Below, in pieces: positions 1 to 7,726 of a stretch of 13,007 nt of DNA (the stretch's first letter is position 1; every line of letters starts with the position of its first letter). The position numbers were made by a program, and so were the translations under genes. This DNA is from an uncultured Arenimonas sp. Its GTDB lineage: Bacteria > Pseudomonadota > Gammaproteobacteria > Xanthomonadales > Xanthomonadaceae. The stretch spans positions 1 through 13,007 of the forward strand of contig CAMLKR010000055.1 in NCBI GenBank assembly GCA_946480565.1, given 5' to 3'. The notes under the pieces were generated by a model. The model was given only the letters and a program-made list of their open reading frames with translations, did not search any database and was not told the origin of the DNA.

Positions 1-3000
1 CGCGCAGGTGCAGGTGCAGGCCGCCGGCGTTCCAGGCGCCGAAACTCTGGCCGGCATTGCCCTGCAGGCACACGTCCAGCGGCGTTTCGGCCATGCCGTT
101 GTTGCCGTGCACGCGGGCGATCTCGCCCGACAGGCGCGCGCCGATGCTGCGGTCGGAATTGCGCACCGGGTAGCTGAAGCGGCCGCCGGCGCCGGCGTGG
201 ATCGCCGCGCGCATCTCGTCGAGCATGCGCGTGGCCAGCGCGCCGGTGTCGCGCGGGCGGTTGCGGGCCTCGGTGTTGTGCCGCGCGGCGGCGCCGCGGC
301 CGTCGGCGGCGGCGAGCAGGGGCGCCAGGTCCAGGCCGCGCTGGCGCGGCGTCTGGCCTTCGGCGAGCTCCAGCAGATCGGTGCGGCCGATCAGGTCCTC
401 GAGCCGCGCCACGCCCAGCCGGGCCAGCCAGCGGCGCACGTCCTCGGCGACGAAGCGGAAGAAGTGCATCGCCATTTCCGGCAGGCCGATGAAATGGTCG
501 GCGCGCAGGCGTGCGTCCTGCGTCGCCACGCCGGTGGCGCAGTTGTTGAGATGGCAGATGCGCAGGTACTTGCAGCCCAGGGCCACCATCGGCGCGGTGC
601 CGAAGCCGAAACTTTCGGCGCCCAGGATCGCGGCCTTGACCACGTCCAGGCCGGTCTTCAGGCCGCCGTCGGCCTGCACCCGTACCCGATGGCGCAGGTC
701 GTTCGCGCGCAGGGTCTGCTGCACCTCGGCCAGGCCCAGTTCCCAGGGCGTCCCGGCGTGGTGGATGGACGAGATCGGCGAGGCGCCGGTGCCGCCGTCG
801 TAACCCGAGACGGTGATCAGGTCGGCGTAGGCCTTGACCACGCCCGCGGCGATCGTGCCGATGCCGGCGTGCGCGACCAGCTTCACGCTGACCAGCGCGT
901 CCGGGTTCACTTCCTTCAGGTCGAAGATCAGCTGGGCCAGGTCTTCGATCGAGTAGATGTCGTGGTGCGGCGGCGGCGAGATCAGGCCGATGCCGGGCTT
1001 GGCGTAGCGCAGCCGCGCGATCATCGCATTGACCTTGTGGCCCGGAAGCTGGCCGCCTTCGCCGGGCTTGGCGCCCTGGGCGATCTTGATCTGCAGTACC
1101 TCGGCATTGACCAGGTATTCGGGCGTGACGCCGAAGCGGCCGCTGGCCACCTGCTTGATCTTGCTGCGCTTCTCGGTGCCGTGGCGCGCGGCATCCTCGC
1201 CGCCTTCGCCGGAGTTCGAGCGCGCGCCCAGGCGGTTCATCGCGGCCGCCAGCGCCTCGTGCGCCTCGGGCGAGAGCGCGCCCAGCGACATGCCGGCCGA
1301 GTCGAAGCGCGCGAGGATGGCCTCGGCGGGTTCGACCGCGTCGAGCGGGATCGGCGCGACGTCGTCGCGCAGCGCCAGCAGGTCGCGCAGCGTCGACGCC
1401 GGGCGGCCGTCCACGTGGTCGGCGTAGACCTGGTAGTCCGCCGCGTCGCCGCTGCGCACCGCGCGCTGCAGGCTGGCGATCACGTCCGGGTTGTACATGT
1501 GGTATTCGCCGCCGTGCACCAGCTTGTGCCGGCCGCCGGGCTCGATGTCTTCCCCGTCCAGCCAGGCGCGCCGCGACAGCTGCCAGGCCTCGGCCTCGAG
1601 TTCGGCGAAACCCGCGCCCTGGATCCGGCTCACCATGCCCGGGAAACACAGGGCCACCACCTCGTCCTTCAAGCCGACGATTTCGAACAGTTGGGCCGCG
1701 CGGTAGCTCGCGATGGTGCTGATGCCCATCTTCGAGAGGATCTTGAGCAGGCCCTTCTTGATGCCGCGCCGGTAGCTGCGGCCCAGCTCCGCGGGCTCGT
1801 TGCCGGCCTTGCCGTCCACCACGCCGGCGCGGCCCAGGGCCGACAGCGTCTGGTAGGCGAGGTAGGGATAGACCGCGGTGGCGCCGACGCCGATCAGGCA
1901 GGCCATCTGGTGGGCGTCGCGCGCGCTGCCGGTTTCAACCACCAGGTTGGCGCGGCAGCGCAGCCCTGCATCCACCAGGTGGTGGTGCACGGCGCCGGTC
2001 GCCAGCAGGGCCGGCACGATCGCGTGGCCACGTTCGGGATAGCGGTCGGAAAGCAGCAGGATGACCGCACCGCCGCGCACGGCCGCTTCGGCTTCGGCCT
2101 GCAGGCGGCGCAGGGCCTGCGGCAGTGATTCGCCGGCGCGCAGGTGCAGGTGGATCAGCGCATGCGCGGCCTCGAACTGCGGCAGCGCCAGCAGCTGGCG
2201 CAGCTTGCGCTGGCTCAGCACCGGCGAGTTCAGCATCACCTGCACGGCGTTGTCCGGCGTGGCCTCGAACACATTGCCTTCCGGGCCGAGCTGGGTGGTG
2301 AGCGACATCACGATCTGCTCGCGCAGCGGATCGATCGGCGGATTGGTCACCTGGGCGAAGGCCTGGCGGAAATAGTCGCTGACCGGGCGGATCTTGTGCG
2401 ACAGCACGGCGAACGGCGTGTCGTCGCCCATCGATCCGGTGGCCTCCTGCTCGGTTTCGGCCAGCACCCGAAGTTCGGCCTCGCGCTCCTCGCGCGTCAG
2501 CTGGAACAGTTTCTGGAAGCGCCGCAGCGTCGCCGCATCGAAGGGCTCGGCCGCCAGGGAAGGATCCACCAGGCTGGTGCTGAGGTAGGTCACGCCCTGC
2601 TTGAGCCAGGCCTTGAACGGCGCCCGCGACTTGTTGATGGCGTCGATGGCGTCGCTGTCGAGCAGCGCGCCGCGCCGCAGGTCCACCGCGAGCATCTCGC
2701 CGGGGCCGAGCTTGCCCTTGGCGACGACGTCCTCGTCGCGCACGTCGTACACGCCCATCTCGGACGCCACGACCAGCGTGTTGTCGGCGGTCAGCAGCCA
2801 GCGCGCCGGGCGCAGGCCGTTGCGGTCCAGCGTACAGGCGGCGAAATGCGGGTCGCACATCACGATGCCGGCCGGTCCGTCCCAGGGATCGGTGGACAGG
2901 CCGTAATACTCGTAGAAGGCGGCGAGGTCCGGGTCCTTGTATTCCAGCGACGCGGTCGCCGGCGGGATCAGGATGCGGATGGCCTGCAGCAGGTCCATGC

Positions 3001-3892
3001 CGCCGGCCAGCAGCAGCTCCAGCATGTTGTCCAGGCTCTGCGAATCCGAGCCTTGAAGGCACACCAGCGGCTGCAGCGCCGCCAGGTCGAAGGCCGGCGT
3101 GCGCCAGTGCGCGGCGCGGGCGCGGGCCCAGTGCCGGTTGCCTTCGATGGTGTTGATCTCGCCGTTGTGGGCGAGCAGGCGGAAGGGCTGGGCCAGCTTC
3201 CAGGCCGGCGCGGTATTGGTGGAAAAACGCTGGTGGAACACCACCACCGACGACGCCAGCCCGGGCCGCGCCAGGTCGGGGAAAACCTTCGGCAGCGCGT
3301 CGGGCAGCACCATGGCCTTGTAGCCGAGCGTCGCGGCCGACAGGGTCACCACATAGAAGTCCGGCTCGTCCGCCAGCGCCTGTTCGGCGGCGCGGCGGGC
3401 CAGGAACAGCGCACGCTCGAATCCGGCCGCGTCGCCGCTGGAGCGCACGAACACCTGCTCGATGCGCGGCAGCCCGCGCCGGGCGATCTCGCCGCAGTCG
3501 GCCAGCGACACCGGGACGTCGCGCCAGCCCGACACCGCCAGGCCCTGTGCCTGGAGCGCGGCGGCCAGGGCCGCCCGCGAACGCGCCGCGGCGGCGGCGT
3601 CCTGCGGCAGGAAGACCATGCCGCAGGCGTCGTCCGGCCCGAAGGCCAGGCCGGCTTCACGCGCGATGTCCTCCAGGAAGGCCTGCGGCCGCCGCAGCAG
3701 CAGGCCGCAGCCGTCGCCGCTGAGGCCGTCGGCGCCGACGGCGCCCCGGTGGGTCAGCCGTGCCAGGGCCCGCAGCCCGGCATCGACCAGAGACCGCGAA
3801 GGCCGGTCGTGAATCTGGACGATCAGCCCGAACCCGCAGCTGTCGCGTTCGAAATCCGGGGAATGCAGGCCCGGTGCCCGGGCAGCCGTCAT
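1..3892 (-). CDS. gltB: Glutamate synthase large subunit, 3' end outside window
   Basis: Catalytic large subunit of NADPH-type glutamate synthase (GOGAT). It makes two glutamates from glutamine and 2-oxoglutarate, working in the cytoplasm with the GltD small subunit. The minus-strand frame starting at ATG 3892 is open to the left edge: 1297 codons of a protein usually near 1480-1500 aa. The N-terminus reads ERDSCGFG, so Cys19 is the expected Ntn-type nucleophile exposed after removal of an 18-residue propeptide. AHNGEINT follows near residue 242. The central domain includes RGIKKGLLKILSKMGIST (about residues 710-730). The FMN/synthase domain carries SAGMSLGALSPEAHEAL (about 865-880), GEGGQLPGHK (about 945) and SGYDGGTGASP (about 1030). 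Cys1107, Cys1113 and Cys1118 form the C-x5-C-x4-C ligand set of the 3Fe-4S cluster. The visible end is the start of the GXGXG beta-helix domain. The frame agrees at residues 1-100, 242, 710-800 and 1000-1297, so I see no frameshift. gltD is expected beyond the left edge. A GGAGG lies 4 nt before the ATG. Confidence 0.97.
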   Translation of the reverse strand, partial: MTAARAPGLHSPDFERDSCGFGLIVQIHDRPSRSLVDAGLRALARLTHRGAVGADGLSGDGCGLLLRRPQAFLEDIAREAGLAFGPDDACGMVFLPQDAAAAARSRAALAAALQAQGLAVSGWRDVPVSLADCGEIARRGLPRIEQVFVRSSGDAAGFERALFLARRAAEQALADEPDFYVVTLSAATLGYKAMVLPDALPKVFPDLARPGLASSVVVFHQRFSTNTAPAWKLAQPFRLLAHNGEINTIEGNRHWARARAAHWRTPAFDLAALQPLVCLQGSDSQSLDNMLELLLAGGMDLLQAIRILIPPATASLEYKDPDLAAFYEYYGLSTDPWDGPAGIVMCDPHFAACTLDRNGLRPARWLLTADNTLVVASEMGVYDVRDEDVVAKGKLGPGEMLAVDLRRGALLDSDAIDAINKSRAPFKAWLKQGVTYLSTSLVDPSLAAEPFDAATLRRFQKLFQLTREEREAELRVLAETEQEATGSMGDDTPFAVLSHKIRPVSDYFRQAFAQVTNPPIDPLREQIVMSLTTQLGPEGNVFEATPDNAVQVMLNSPVLSQRKLRQLLALPQFEAAHALIHLHLRAGESLPQALRRLQAEAEAAVRGGAVILLLSDRYPERGHAIVPALLATGAVHHHLVDAGLRCRANLVVETGSARDAHQMACLIGVGATAVYPYLAYQTLSALGRAGVVDGKAGNEPAELGRSYRRGIKKGLLKILSKMGISTIASYRAAQLFEIVGLKDEVVALCFPGMVSRIQGAGFAELEAEAWQLSRRAWLDGEDIEPGGRHKLVHGGEYHMYNPDVIASLQRAVRSGDAADYQVYADHVDGRPASTLRDLLALRDDVAPIPLDAVEPAEAILARFDSAGMSLGALSPEAHEALAAAMNRLGARSNSGEGGEDAARHGTEKRSKIKQVASGRFGVTPEYLVNAEVLQIKIAQGAKPGEGGQLPGHKVNAMIARLRYAKPGIGLISPPPHHDIYSIEDLAQLIFDLKEVNPDALVSVKLVAHAGIGTIAAGVVKAYADLITVSGYDGGTGASPISSIHHAGTPWELGLAEVQQTLRANDLRHRVRVQADGGLKTGLDVVKAAILGAESFGFGTAPMVALGCKYLRICHLNNCATGVATQDARLRADHFIGLPEMAMHFFRFVAEDVRRWLARLGVARLEDLIGRTDLLELAEGQTPRQRGLDLAPLLAAADGRGAAARHNTEARNRPRDTGALATRMLDEMRAAIHAGAGGRFSYPVRNSDRSIGARLSGEIARVHGNNGMAETPLDVCLQGNAGQSFGAWNAGGLHLHLR

Positions 3893-3896
3893 ACGC

Positions 3897-3901
3897 CCTC
3901 C
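3897..3901 (-). promoter_or_regulatory. Shine-Dalgarno site of gltB
   Basis: Read on the minus strand this is GGAGG, ending 4 nt before ATG 3892. It supports that start, which also gives a short propeptide directly before the CGFG nucleophile motif, as in the family. Confidence 0.7.
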
Positions 3902-4052
3902 ACGGGAAGTGATGGAGACCCGGCCGCGCGGGACGTGCGGGCGTCAAAGGGCTGGGCTGACCCCACGGTCACACAGCGGATTAGAGTTTCTGCTCTGGCT
4001 GCCTTCCTTGCCGCGTCCGGGGCGGGTTAGAGTGCAACCTCTTCCCGAAAGC

Positions 4053-4058
4053 GGAGGT
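4053..4058 (+). promoter_or_regulatory. Shine-Dalgarno site of parA-like gene
   Basis: GGAGGT ends 5 nt before ATG 4064, a strong and well-spaced ribosome binding site that fixes the start of the ParA-like ATPase. Confidence 0.75.
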
Positions 4059-4063
4059 CCGGC

Positions 4064-4696
4064 ATGCGCACGATCCTGGTCGCCAGCTCGAAGGGAGGCG
4101 CCGGCAAGACGACCGTCGCCACCAACCTCGCGGCCCATTTCGCCGTCGACGGCAAGGCGACCGCCATCCTCGACGCCGACCCGCAGAAGTCCTCGACCCA
4201 CTGGTGCGAAAAACGCGCCGCGCTCGACACCGCCGTGCTGCCCATCGACGGCAGTCGCCGCGGCTGGGAAAAACACCTGCCCGACGGCGTGCAGCGCCTG
4301 GTCATCGACGCCCGCGCCGGCGCCATGGCCGAGGACCTCGAAACCTTCCTCGAACGCGCCGACGCGGTGCTGGTGCCGGTGCAGCCCTCGACCATCGACC
4401 TCGAGGCCACCGTGGTCTTCCTCAATTCCCTGGTCACCCACCCGCGGGTAAAGAAGGGCAAGCTGCCGGTCGGCATCGTCGGCAACCGCCTCAAGCCCTG
4501 GACCAGCAACTCCCAGCAGGCCCTGGCCCAGCTCGGCACCTGGCCCTACCCGGTGGTGGCCGAGCTGCGCGACACCCAGGCCTATGTGCTGATGGCGGCC
4601 CTGGGCAAGTCGGTGTTCGACTACCACTCCGAACAGATCCGCAGCCACCAGGACGACTGGGCGCCGCTGCTGAAGTGGCTCAGGAAGCTGCTCTGA
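4064..4696 (+). CDS. ParA/MinD-family ATPase, orphan (no ParB)
   Basis: A 210-aa cytoplasmic P-loop ATPase of the ParA/MinD deviant-Walker group, whose members position plasmids, chromosomes or protein complexes by ATP-driven dimerisation on DNA or membrane. Residues 10-17 are the deviant Walker A KGGAGKTT, with signature Lys10 and catalytic Lys15. DADPQ at 37-41 is the switch I region. The Walker B strand ends LVID (79-82), followed by ARAG where many relatives have TPAG. PVQPSTIDLEA (105-115) is another family signature. There is no N-terminal helix-turn-helix domain, so this is the short form seen in orphan or small ParA proteins. No parB-like gene is visible on either side, so a role in chromosome segregation is not implied and the cargo is unknown. 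It is divergent from gltB, and sixA starts 47 nt downstream with no visible promoter between, so co-transcription is likely. The family call is firm; the cellular role is not known from sequence. Confidence 0.9.
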   Translation: MRTILVASSKGGAGKTTVATNLAAHFAVDGKATAILDADPQKSSTHWCEKRAALDTAVLPIDGSRRGWEKHLPDGVQRLVIDARAGAMAEDLETFLERADAVLVPVQPSTIDLEATVVFLNSLVTHPRVKKGKLPVGIVGNRLKPWTSNSQQALAQLGTWPYPVVAELRDTQAYVLMAALGKSVFDYHSEQIRSHQDDWAPLLKWLRKLL

Positions 4697-4743
4697 CCCG
4701 AACCCTGCCCGACCCCGTCATCCCGCCGCCGACAAGGACTGCC

Positions 4744-5220
4744 ATGCGCGAACTGATCCTGCTCCGCCACGCCCACGCCGAACCTCCCGCGCCTGGCCAG
4801 GAAGACTTCGACCGGCCGCTGTCGCTGCAGGGCCAGGCCGAGGCGGAGGCCGCGGGGCGCTGGCTGCGCGACCACGGCTACCTGCCCGACCGCGTGGTCT
4901 GCTCGCCGGCCCGTCGCGCCCGCGAGACGACCGAGCAGGCCCTGGGCGCGCTGGGTTACGTCGAACTGCGCCAGGACCAGCGCATCTACGACGCCACCCC
5001 CGGCATGCTGATGCAGGTCGCCGACGACCACCGCGACATCGCCCGGGTGCTGCTGGTCGGCCACAACCCCGGCTTCGAACAGCTTGCCGCCCTGCTCAGT
5101 TCCGGCCAGTCGGGCGACTTCCGCGGCATGCCCGCCGGCGGCGTCGCCGTGCTGTCGATGCCGGCCGACGCCGCGCTGGAACCGGGCATCGCCCGCCTCG
5201 CGGCCTTCTGGTGGCCGTAG
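4744..5220 (+). CDS. sixA: SixA-type histidine phosphatase
   Basis: A 158-aa member of the histidine phosphatase (phosphoglycerate mutase-like) superfamily, SixA branch. The superfamily forms a phosphohistidine intermediate. E. coli SixA acts on phosphohistidine proteins such as phosphotransfer domains or the nitrogen PTS carrier NPr. LLRHAHAE at residues 6-13 is the RHG-type motif with catalytic His9. SPARRARET (54-62) supplies phosphate-binding arginines. VGHNPG (105-110) carries the second active-site His107. The length matches SixA, and there is no signal peptide, so it is probably cytoplasmic. AAGGA ends 5 nt before ATG 4744. The yceI start follows the stop codon by 4 nt, suggesting translational coupling. 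The substrate in this organism is not shown by the sequence. Assignment to the SixA branch rests on size and motif spacing; a more general small histidine phosphatase remains possible. Confidence 0.88.
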   Translation: MRELILLRHAHAEPPAPGQEDFDRPLSLQGQAEAEAAGRWLRDHGYLPDRVVCSPARRARETTEQALGALGYVELRQDQRIYDATPGMLMQVADDHRDIARVLLVGHNPGFEQLAALLSSGQSGDFRGMPAGGVAVLSMPADAALEPGIARLAAFWWP

Positions 5221-5224
5221 CCGG

Positions 5225-5794
5225 ATGATCCGCGCCTGGGCCGGCGGGCTCTGCCTGGCCGGGCTGGCCTGCGTGGCCTCCGCGGCGGGACCCATGGCCG
5301 AATCCTTCGATCCGCAGTCCTCGCGCGCCAGTTTCGAGGTCGTGCTGCGCATGGCCGGCCAGGTCCAGGGCCGCTTCCGAGCCATCGAGGGCGAACTGCA
5401 GCCCGACGGCGACCGCTGGCGGGTGCGGGTGCGCCTGGACGCGCGTGAACTCGACCTCGACGGCCCGGCCTGGATGGTGCGCTCCACCCGGTCCGACAAG
5501 TTCCTGGACGTGGAGCGCCACCCCGACATCCGCTTCGAGTCCGCGGCCTTCACGCGCGAACTGCTGGTCGGCGGCGGCGAGCTGGGCGGCCAGCTGCGCC
5601 TGCGCGGCCGCAGCCGGCCGGTGTTCTTCCGGATCGAACCCAGCGCCTGCGCCGAGCCCGGCCGCGGCTGCGACATCCGGGTCACCGGCCGGGTCAGCCG
5701 GCGCGATTTCGGCATGACCGCCCAGCGCCTGTGGGTGCGCGACGACGTGGGCTTCGACTTCCGGGTGCGTTTGCGCGACCCTTTGCCGCCATGA
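5225..5794 (+). CDS. YceI-family exported lipocalin-like protein
   Basis: A 189-aa YceI-family protein. Members form a lipocalin-like beta barrel that binds isoprenoid or other amphiphilic chains, usually in the periplasm. The first 21-22 residues are a signal peptide: positive Arg3, a hydrophobic core rich in Ala, Leu and Gly, and an Ala-Ser-Ala-Ala end. Family signatures include FLDVERHPDIRFES in the middle and SRRDFGM near the C-terminus, the equivalent of the usual NRxDFGM. The start at 5225 is 4 nt after the sixA stop. A longer in-frame reading from 5084 would lie inside sixA and would bury the signal peptide, so I reject it. The gene ends in ATGA shared with the PLD gene. The adjacent phospholipase suggests a lipid-related envelope role, but the ligand is not known. 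Two or three cysteines occur in the mature region and could form a disulfide. Confidence 0.88.
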   Translation: MIRAWAGGLCLAGLACVASAAGPMAESFDPQSSRASFEVVLRMAGQVQGRFRAIEGELQPDGDRWRVRVRLDARELDLDGPAWMVRSTRSDKFLDVERHPDIRFESAAFTRELLVGGGELGGQLRLRGRSRPVFFRIEPSACAEPGRGCDIRVTGRVSRRDFGMTAQRLWVRDDVGFDFRVRLRDPLPP

Positions 5795-7626
5795 CCCCCC
5801 GACACCTCGCCCTCCTGCTCAGCCTGCTGGTCCTGGCGGGCTGCTCGACCCTGTCGCCGCGCGAAAGCCGGCAGGCCGCCGACCTGGCCATCGACGGCCG
5901 CAGCGCCGCGCTGGACTGCCAGCCGGTGCAGGACTGCGCCGCGGCCTCGCCCCTGCTGGCGCTCGCGCACGACGCGGTCGCCGCCTCCACGCCCGAGGCG
6001 CCGCGCCACCACGTGATCCTGCTCGACCGCGGCCAGGACGCCCTGCTGGCGCGGTTGCACCTGATCCGCGCCGCGCGCGAGAGCATCGAACTGCAGAGCT
6101 TCATCTTCGACGCCGACGACAGCGGCGCCCTGGTGCTGGAGGAACTGCTGCGGGCCGCGCGCCGCGGCGTGAAGGTGCGGGTGCTGCTGGACCAGCTCTA
6201 CGGCCTGCCCGACCCCAACCTGCAGGCCAGCCTGGCCGGCCAGCACCGCAACTTCGAGCTGCGCATCTACAACCCGACCTTCGACGAGGCCAAGACCCAG
6301 GCCCTGCAGTACGCCGCCGGCATCCTGTGCTGCTTCCGCAAGTTCAACCAGCGCATGCACACCAAGCTGCTGCTGGTGGACGGCGTGGTCGGCATCACCG
6401 GCGGCCGCAACATCCAGGACCGGTATTTCGACTGGGCCGAGGGCTACAACTACCGCGACCGCGACATCCTGGTGGCCGGTCCGGCCGCGAAGGCGATGGG
6501 CGAGAACTTCGACGCCTTCTGGACCTTCGGCCGCACCCGCCGCGCCGAGGACCTGAGCGACGTCGCCAAGCGCCTGCTGCGCGCCGGCGGGGTGCCGCCG
6601 CATCCGCTGCTGGCCGCCGACCGCGCGCGCTCGCCGCGGGTGCTGGCCATGGCGAAGACGGCGGCCGACGGCGCGGCGGTCGTCGAACACCTGCGGCCGC
6701 TGGGCCTGGACGTGGGCCGGGTCGACTTCTTCGCCGACCTGCCGGAAAAACACGCGGGCGAACTCGCGGCCGACGAGGACGCGTCCCTGGCCATGCGCGA
6801 CCTGGTCGCCGGCGTGCACGACGAGCTGGTGCTGCAGACCCCCTACCTGGTGCTGTCGCGTCCGGCCCGCCAGCTGTTCCGCGAACTGCGCAAGCGCGAG
6901 CGCAAGCCGGTCATCTGGGTGTCGACCAATTCCCTGGCCGCCACCGACGCCTTCCCGGTCTACGCGATGAGCCACAAGTACAAGCGCCTGTACCTGCGCG
7001 AGCTGGGTTTCGAGATCTTCGAATACAAACCCTATCCGGTCGACGCGCCGATCGAGGTCGCCGCCACGGGTGCCTTGGGCGAACAGCGCGCGGCGCACCT
7101 GCCGATGTTCGGATCGGGCTCGGCAGGCTCGGCCAGCGGGCCGGTGCCGCTCAAGCGCGCCGGCGTGCGGGTGGGCCTGCACGCCAAGTCGATGGTGGTG
7201 GACGGCCGCATCGGCGTGGTCGGCAGCCACAACTTCGACCCGCGCTCGGACAACTACAACACCGAGTCGATGGTGGTGGTGCACGACCCCGACTTCGCCG
7301 GCGCCCTGCGCGCCAGCATCCAGCGCGACATGCAGCCCGACAACGCCTGGCGCATCGCCCGGCAGGAGAAACCGCCGGTGTTCTCGGGCCTGAACTACAG
7401 CCTGGGCAAACTTTCGGAGAAGCTGCCGATCTTCGACATCTGGCCCTTCCCCTATGCGGCCAGCTTCGAGCTGCGCGAAGGCTGCAACCCGCTCCCGCCC
7501 TCGGACCCGCGCTTCTACGCGTGCTACGAGGACGTGGGCGCCTTCCCGGAAGTGGACCTGCCGCTCAAGACGGTCTACACCCGCATCCTGACCGCCTTCG
7601 GCGCCGGCCTCACGCCCATCCTCTGA
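5791..7626 (+). CDS. Phospholipase D-family lipoprotein (two HKD motifs)
   Basis: A 611-aa phospholipase D-superfamily enzyme, probably hydrolysing or transphosphatidylating phospholipids (as cardiolipin synthases of the ClsC/YmdC type do) at the outer membrane or periplasm. The N-terminus is a lipoprotein signal: a Leu-rich core, then LAGC with lipidated Cys18. Ser19 at +2 favours the outer membrane in Gram-negative cells. The two HxKx4D motifs are complete: His190/Lys192/Asp197 within HTKLLLVDG and His464/Lys466/Asp471 within HAKSMVVDG, the latter followed by GSHNFDPRSDNYNTE. A Gly/Ser-rich linker (FGSGSAGSASGP) precedes the second motif. Cysteine pairs at 43/49 and 565/578 may form periplasmic disulfides. 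Start ATG 5791 overlaps the yceI stop as ATGA, implying coupling. A longer reading from 5731 would remove the lipobox from the N-terminus. The family call is firm; the exact lipid substrate is inferred. Confidence 0.93.
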   Translation: MTPRHLALLLSLLVLAGCSTLSPRESRQAADLAIDGRSAALDCQPVQDCAAASPLLALAHDAVAASTPEAPRHHVILLDRGQDALLARLHLIRAARESIELQSFIFDADDSGALVLEELLRAARRGVKVRVLLDQLYGLPDPNLQASLAGQHRNFELRIYNPTFDEAKTQALQYAAGILCCFRKFNQRMHTKLLLVDGVVGITGGRNIQDRYFDWAEGYNYRDRDILVAGPAAKAMGENFDAFWTFGRTRRAEDLSDVAKRLLRAGGVPPHPLLAADRARSPRVLAMAKTAADGAAVVEHLRPLGLDVGRVDFFADLPEKHAGELAADEDASLAMRDLVAGVHDELVLQTPYLVLSRPARQLFRELRKRERKPVIWVSTNSLAATDAFPVYAMSHKYKRLYLRELGFEIFEYKPYPVDAPIEVAATGALGEQRAAHLPMFGSGSAGSASGPVPLKRAGVRVGLHAKSMVVDGRIGVVGSHNFDPRSDNYNTESMVVVHDPDFAGALRASIQRDMQPDNAWRIARQEKPPVFSGLNYSLGKLSEKLPIFDIWPFPYAASFELREGCNPLPPSDPRFYACYEDVGAFPEVDLPLKTVYTRILTAFGAGLTPIL

Positions 7627-7637
7627 GCCGCCGCCGG

Positions 7638-7655
7638 GGCCGGAAAGGTCCGGTC
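7638..7655 (+). terminator. Weak hairpin after the PLD gene
   Basis: GGCCGG, a 6-nt loop and CCGGTC form a six-base-pair stem with one G-T pair, 11 nt after the PLD stop codon and just before the next promoter. Only a short TCTT follows, with no real U-run. It may help end the parA-to-PLD transcript, but the case is weak. Confidence 0.25.
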
Positions 7656-7660
7656 TTCGA

Positions 7661-7689
7661 TTGACGCGGCCCCCTGCCCGGCCTAGGCT
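7661..7689 (+). promoter_or_regulatory. Sigma70-type promoter of the DUF1232 gene
   Basis: TTGACG (7661-7666, 5/6 match to the -35 consensus) and TAGGCT (7684-7689, 3/6 match to the -10 box) are separated by exactly 17 nt. Transcription would start near 7696, leaving a leader of about 30 nt before ATG 7727. It lies in the only gap between the PLD and DUF1232 genes. The same TTG could be read as an in-frame start codon, but that would place the coding sequence over the promoter. Confidence 0.6.
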
Positions 7690-7726
7690 GCATCCCTCCC
7701 GCAAACGCAACGCCGGACCCGCCCGC

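Larger units (their letters stand above)
3893..4063. promoter_or_regulatory. Divergent intergenic region between gltB and parA-like gene
   Basis: This 171-nt region must hold the promoters of both divergent genes. It is less GC-rich than its surroundings around 3970-4000. The heptamer TTAGAGT occurs at 3981-3987 and again at 4027-4033, exactly 46 nt apart. On the plus strand each copy contains TAGAGT, a 4/6 match to the sigma70 -10 box. The second copy lies about 30 nt before the ParA start and suits its -10. On the minus strand the first copy reads TCTAAT (3985 to 3980), a 5/6 match that could serve gltB with a leader of about 80 nt. I found no convincing -35 box at 16-18 nt spacing in either direction, so promoter placement is tentative. 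No known operator was recognised. Confidence 0.4.

Noticed and set aside
1..22. Short tandem-looking GGTGCA repeats at the left edge
   Set aside because: They encode alternating Leu/His residues at the start of the GltB GXGXG beta-helix domain, so this is coding sequence and not a repeat element.
8..4030. Two long plus-strand open frames (706 and 628 codons) opposite gltB
   Set aside because: The minus strand encodes a GltB with all its catalytic and cluster-binding motifs in one frame. The plus-strand translations are low-complexity and match nothing I recognise.
5084..5224. Upstream extension of the YceI protein
   Set aside because: It would overlap sixA and bury a clear signal peptide that begins at ATG 5225.
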